A DNA stretch of 64,000 bases from Pelobates cultripes. Its lineage: Eukaryota; Chordata; Amphibia; Anura; Pelobatidae. The translations under genes and the position numbers were made by a program. Numbering within the stretch: position 1 is the first letter of the stretch; every line of letters begins with the position of its first letter. This document shows positions 59,791-64,000 of this stretch, piece after piece. Below the pieces are notes generated by a model. The model saw only the letters and a list, made by a program, of their open reading frames with translations. It was not told the origin of the DNA and did not search any database. Location of the stretch: positions 97,620,167-97,684,166 of the forward strand of contig OW240921.1 of assembly GCA_933207985.1 (NCBI GenBank), written 5' to 3'.

Positions 59791-61100
59791 AACCTCCCTA
59801 TCCTTTCCCTGTGCTTATCTTTGTTATCACCAAGGTAGTGACCAGTCACAAATGCTTTTCATTTAGTTTCATCATCTTGGGTTTGAATGCCAAAATTTGA
59901 CTCCGATTTAAAATACAGAATATTCACTGACTTAAGAAAATCAATATCTTTGTTTTAGTTAAGCAGATTAATGGGTACTAATGATAATGCAATGCCTCTT
60001 GGTTTCCTTTTCTGAAAATGTAATTTTTTTTCTGTCTCGCTGGATAATAAATGTGAGAAGACGCCTCATCATTCATTTGTTGAAAGAGCTAAAAGTTGGC
60101 ATATTGCTATTTATAAATCATGTCTATCCTCTTTTGAAACAAGGAGTGAAACTGAATTTTTTTCATATTATATAATAGTTTCTAAAATTAAGGCAATTAC
60201 TGTTTTCATGGTGGAACGAACTATAGCTAACCATAAATCCCTCCATACGTTACTCTTACTTTAGCGTCTAATTTTATTTCTTGTAACAGGGAAATTTGGG
60301 TGCAATCAAATTGAGCTATTTTCAAATTAATCTCACTGCAACATTGAGACCTAAGTAAAAATAGCCATAGAGTTCATTCAGCTCTATTTGGTTATAATTT
60401 GGTTGACAGTGAATGAATACAGTGAATACACAGAGGAATTATATGAACCAAATGCTATGGAATTGTGTTAAATGAAAGTAACTGAATTTGCTTTAACTAA
60501 TTCAGCATTTAGCGGACAGACCCATTTGTGTTTTTTAAGAATTAAAATATTTTTCTCTGGCATGAAAAGTAAACTAAATGTTCCATTGTTTGATTTAAAC
60601 ACATGTCGTAAACCCATAATTGCCAGAATTCAAGGGACTTCTGCCGCAGGGCTGTGGAATTTATGAGTATCCATAGTACTATATACCATTGAGCCAACTG
60701 GGAGCTAGGAACAAATTCAGACAAAGTGGGTCAGGAATTAAAGCTGGGAGGTTTGCCCTGTGAACTATTCTAAAGTGAACATACTGTATCTGGCTGGCAG
60801 GTTTTTTTTTACATGTATTACCATATATAGCCACTGGAGGCATTGATCTAAACACATTCCAATAGCTATTTGATACACTTTTCAAGCCTTTTCTAGACAC
60901 AACCTGTAAGTGAGCAAGGTCATGTTTTATAAGTAACTGAGGCTATGTTACAATGTTATAAATAAATAAAGATGTTATTTTTGAAAAATAATGTAAAAGT
61001 TGGTAGCATTCTCTGTCAATTTTGGTTTGTAGTTTTCTATATAACATTATAAATATATTTACTTTGATGAATAAAAATAATATATTATTTTTAGTTACAT
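59791..61100. other. Unique AT-rich DNA, nothing recognised
   Basis: No repeat partner. Short open frames lack domains. Confidence 0.45.
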
Positions 61101-61102
61101 AA

Positions 61103-61135
61103 TCAATGTTTATATATATATATATATATATATAC
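61103..61135. repeat. (TA)n microsatellite
   Basis: TA run followed by catacagtggaaagtcct. A second (TA)n lies at 61217-61250, after 80 bases of non-TA sequence; the pair may mark a small repeat unit. Confidence 0.85.
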
Positions 61136-61208
61136 ATACAGTGGAAAGTCCTTGCATTCAAGCTATAGATGTAAATACCAGCCGGGTGCTCAGCCTGAGG
61201 CTTTACTG

Positions 61209-61216
<8 letters not shown>

Positions 61217-61250
<34 letters not shown>
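61217..61250. repeat. (TA)n microsatellite
   Basis: About 17 TA units after gttgtttacatat. Confidence 0.9.
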
Positions 61251-61253
<3 letters not shown>

Positions 61254-61402
61254 CCCAATATTTTCACAAAGTGTACAAACTGATTAAATGAGAAAAATAT
61301 GCATTGCTCAACATTTCTTCACTCTATAATGTAAATTAATCAATAAACATATACCTTCTATAAGAGGTGATGTCTTTAAGGTGAATTGTCAAAAATTACT
61401 GT

Positions 61403-61565
61403 CAGGGTTATCCATGAATGTATCAATTATCGGGAATTCAAGGTGAATTCACACAGGGTTTTTCACTATTCTCTGAACTGAAGCAAAACAAAATCCGAAT
61501 GGCAAAATTAAGGCTAAAAATTTTAAAATTTGTAGCCGTTCAGATATTAATTTGCTACAGTTTGG
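61403..61565. repeat. Fold-back MITE family B, copy 5 (diverged)
   Basis: cagggttatccatgaatg and the gaattcaaggtgaattcac block match the left half of the family. The right half is degraded. Confidence 0.45.
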
Positions 61566-61639
61566 ATATTAATGAATACCCCTTGCCAAAATATCTAAAA
61601 TGGAAAAGTAAACATATCAACATGCAGACACAGACAAAC

Positions 61640-62195
61640 TCACTGACACAAGCTTATTGATGCACAGCCTCACAGACAGGTAATCTCATTGATATACATA
61701 TGCTCATTGACACACAAAAAAACAAAAGCTCACAGATGCACACAAATAGGCTCACTGACAGACAATCTCACTGACACACACAGACAAGCTTATTAGCACA
61801 CAAACAAATTTAGTACAGACAAACTCTGACACACACAAGCCTACTACAGACAAGTTCACTGTCACGCACACACATGTTCACTGACACCCACATGCTCACT
61901 ACAGACAAGCACACTGACACACATGCTCACTAGAGACAAGCTAACACACACATGCTCACTACAGACAAGCTCACTGACACACACATGCTTCCAACAGACA
62001 AGCCCACTGACACACACACACACACACACAGGTTCCCTCACTAGCAGCCACACACACACATAAGCTCACTCACTAGCAGCCACACACACATAAGCTCACT
62101 CACTATCAGGCACACATACACAAAACTCACTCACTAGCAGCCACACATACATACACCCAAGTTCACTCACTAACAGGCACACACACACACACAAT
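61640..62195. repeat. CA-rich minisatellite
   Basis: Units of about 25-35 bases built on acacatgctcactacagaca and aagctcactgacacacaca, shifting at 62030 to cactcactagcagccacaca. The minus-strand frame with repeated SEHVCVS-like units is a repeat translation. Confidence 0.9.
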
Positions 62196-62439
62196 CATTG
62201 TCATGGCTGAAGCTTTCCTGGTACTGGTAGGTGAAGTTGCCATTGTGTGACCTCTTCTTCCCATCAAGGTCAGCAACGAGAACCAGCTGTGCAAAGTCCC
62301 CACTAGTGATGTGGCATGGCCTAGTTTTCCTGTTCTCTGTCTCTCCTGGCTCTAACTATCTTGCCATGTGCATCTGCAGAACGCTGTACGCAGGAAAGCG
62401 GGGACATGATGGAAGAAACAGAACAGTAGGGTGGTGCTG

Positions 62440-62580
62440 TATCACGCAGGAGAGCAGGCTGTATGGAGGGGAGGAAACAGGCTGTATGGAAGGAAGAAGC
62501 GGACAGTATCGGAGGAGGAAGCAGACTGTAGATCAGGGCGAGCAGACTCTACGACGGGGGAGACAATCTGTATGTGGGCA
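62440..62580. repeat. Decayed purine-rich tandem repeat
   Basis: Five or six units of 21-25 bases of the form gcagactgtatggaaggagga with heavy divergence. It sits inside a GC-richer block (62200-62660), probably one dispersed repeat. The 140-residue frame over it is not a gene I recognise. Confidence 0.5.
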
Positions 62581-62660
62581 AATGATAAGCATATGGTATG
62601 GAAATATTGTTTGGGGGACACAAATAAAGAACTTGCCCCTGGGAGCCTCATAGCCTTGCT

Positions 62661-63379
62661 ATACATCTGGTATACTGTCAGATATAAATACTGTATAAGT
62701 AAGTTACAATTCACATGCCATTCTACAAGCATCGTGAAAGTTGGGAAATGAGGTTATGTATGTAGCATGAAGTTAACATTTGCTTCTATCTGAAGGATAG
62801 AACATTGTATATAGCCAGTCTGGCAAATGTTATATAAAAAAAAGTCTAAAATTATACCGCATAATCAGGACTGTTCTCACTAAAGGTCCAAAACTAAAAT
62901 CTATAATGCCTATAGAAAAACGACAGAAGTCGTTCAAATACCAATAGACCAATATGTCTATCTGTATAGTATCACTGTCCTCTGCTATCGGAAACAGAAA
63001 TAAAATAGGGAAAAAATAACAAATAAGGAACAGCTGAATCCAATTTCATGCACAACAATATTTTTTTAAGAAAAAGTAATGGATATAAATTACTTTATAA
63101 TCATAATAACCTATGATGCCTATTTAACATCATAAGTGTTAAATAGGCCAATTTTCCATTCTCGTGCAAGGCATTCCTACAATCTCTGCTTGTTAATAAT
63201 GCATCCTGCAAATAAAAGGACCAAGTTGTGCCAAGAACAAGCTTCCATATTATGCCTTCTCATATACGGCTCGAAATGCACTGTTCCCAGACTACACGGC
63301 TGCATTTTGCATCCATTATAATTCATGGATACAGACATGTCTTTTTTTATAGCAATATAAAAGAAGGTCTTCAGGCACT
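62661..63379. other. Unique AT-rich DNA, nothing recognised
   Basis: A short palindrome (gcctatttaacatcataagtgttaaataggc) is at 63119-63149. No gene was recognised. Confidence 0.4.
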
Positions 63380-63560
63380 CACACTAGCTATATTGGATCA
63401 AATGGAAGTGACAGAGTAACGTTTCGACCTTCTATAAGGTCTTTGTCAGGGCTTGTAGAAGGCCGAAACGTAGTTCTGTTCATTATTTTGGATTTACTGC
63501 TCCTACTTCAGATAAGCACCCAGTGTTCTTTTGGAATTGAGTGTGGTCCCCTTGATCATC
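63380..63560. repeat. Repeat with symmetrical cgaaacg hairpins
   Basis: acgtttcgaccttcta (63419-63434) and tagaaggccgaaacgt (63456-63471) pair with one mismatch. Each arm can also form its own small hairpin next to tttgtcag. The flanks (ggatttactgctcctac) are of a dispersed repeat type. Confidence 0.6.
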
Positions 63561-64000
63561 TTTGGTAATATATCTTTTTTTTTATAAGCTGCATCAATAA
63601 TCATCGGTAATTTCATGTTTTTTTATAATTATTGTATTTTGTGTTTTATTTTTTATGATTTGGTGGATGGTACAGGGGTGGATGGGGTAAAATGGACACT
63701 GGAAACTACATTTATTTCCATTTTTAGAACTAGTTATATTGCTTTATAAAACGTGCATTAAAAAATGTATATCTGACAATAAATAATAACTGTACACATT
63801 TTATTATCAACAGAAGACTCTAAAGTTAGTATCTAACACTGATACTTAAAATCAGTAGTCATGTTTGTGCCATGGAAGGATGTTTGTTTTTTACTTTTTT
63901 TTTACTTTTTCAACTTGTCACATTTAGGTAAGTAAGATAGAGTTATCTGAAATGCTCCTGTTAATAAAATGTATGTCAGGAGGGGAGCCGAGGATAAAGA
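63561..64000. other. AT-rich DNA, nothing recognised
   Basis: T-rich runs and no frame or repeat partner up to the window end. Confidence 0.4.

Noticed and set aside
62231..62653. 140-residue open frame
   Set aside because: It covers a decayed purine-rich tandem repeat; the Arg/Gly-rich part is repeat translation.
1..64000. CRISPR array, rRNA, tRNA or bacterial operon
   Set aside because: No regular repeat-spacer pattern, no rRNA blocks, no tRNA cloverleaf with intact A and B boxes was seen, and sequence texture is vertebrate.

Overview
The window is vertebrate nuclear DNA and looks like an anuran (frog or toad) genome. It is AT-rich and CpG-poor. It has no operon-like or intact host gene structure. 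It is crowded with repeats: TTAA-terminated fold-back MITEs, hAT MITEs, a decayed Tc1 element, CR1 and L1 LINEs, LTR fragments and decayed CA-rich minisatellites. The L1 ORF1 type (start MGRRSQ) reminds me of those abundant in spadefoot toads (Pelobates), but that placement is from memory and not proven here. I see no rRNA, tRNA or CRISPR array and no protein gene I can name; the region reads as intergenic or deep intronic.

Layout. 0-9 kb: unique AT-rich DNA, a decayed Tc1 (4.08-5.33 kb) carrying a nested 80-bp hairpin repeat, a 472-bp multi-hairpin MITE (6.17-6.64 kb) and an LTR-like repeat (7.55-8.30 kb). 9-19 kb: a solo LTR (9.17-9.85 kb), a CA-rich minisatellite, a SINE/LINE tail, a 5'-truncated L1 with a clean target duplication (14.09-14.43 kb), a 353-bp hAT fold-back with an 8-bp duplication (16.51-16.86 kb) and a second multi-hairpin MITE (17.91-18.41 kb). 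19-34 kb: mostly unique, with an L1 ORF2 relic (22.0-22.65 kb), a second hAT MITE (23.72-23.85 kb), a CR1 fragment (26.1-26.45 kb) and several stretches that look like conserved non-coding elements. 34-39 kb: two solo LTRs of one family, one with perfect 5-bp target duplications and a nested insertion, then a 2.07-kb L1-derived element that carries ORF1 but no ORF2 and has a 15-bp target duplication. 39-50 kb: a CR1 RT C-terminal fragment (40.9-41.45 kb), MITEs, a second ORF1-only L1 copy on the minus strand (46.2-47.8 kb) and an LTR-like repeat (48.16-49.06 kb). 50-64 kb: two abutting TTAA MITEs, a 1.83-kb giant fold-back (54.1-55.9 kb), a GATA microsatellite and CA-rich minisatellites.

The genes here are all parts of mobile elements and all look broken. 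The most interesting observations are the pair of ORF1-only L1 derivatives with a shared 3' region, the giant fold-back flanked by a 15-bp direct repeat, a recurring hairpin-plus-CGAAACG motif in six otherwise different repeats, and the nested insertions that give a relative age order.
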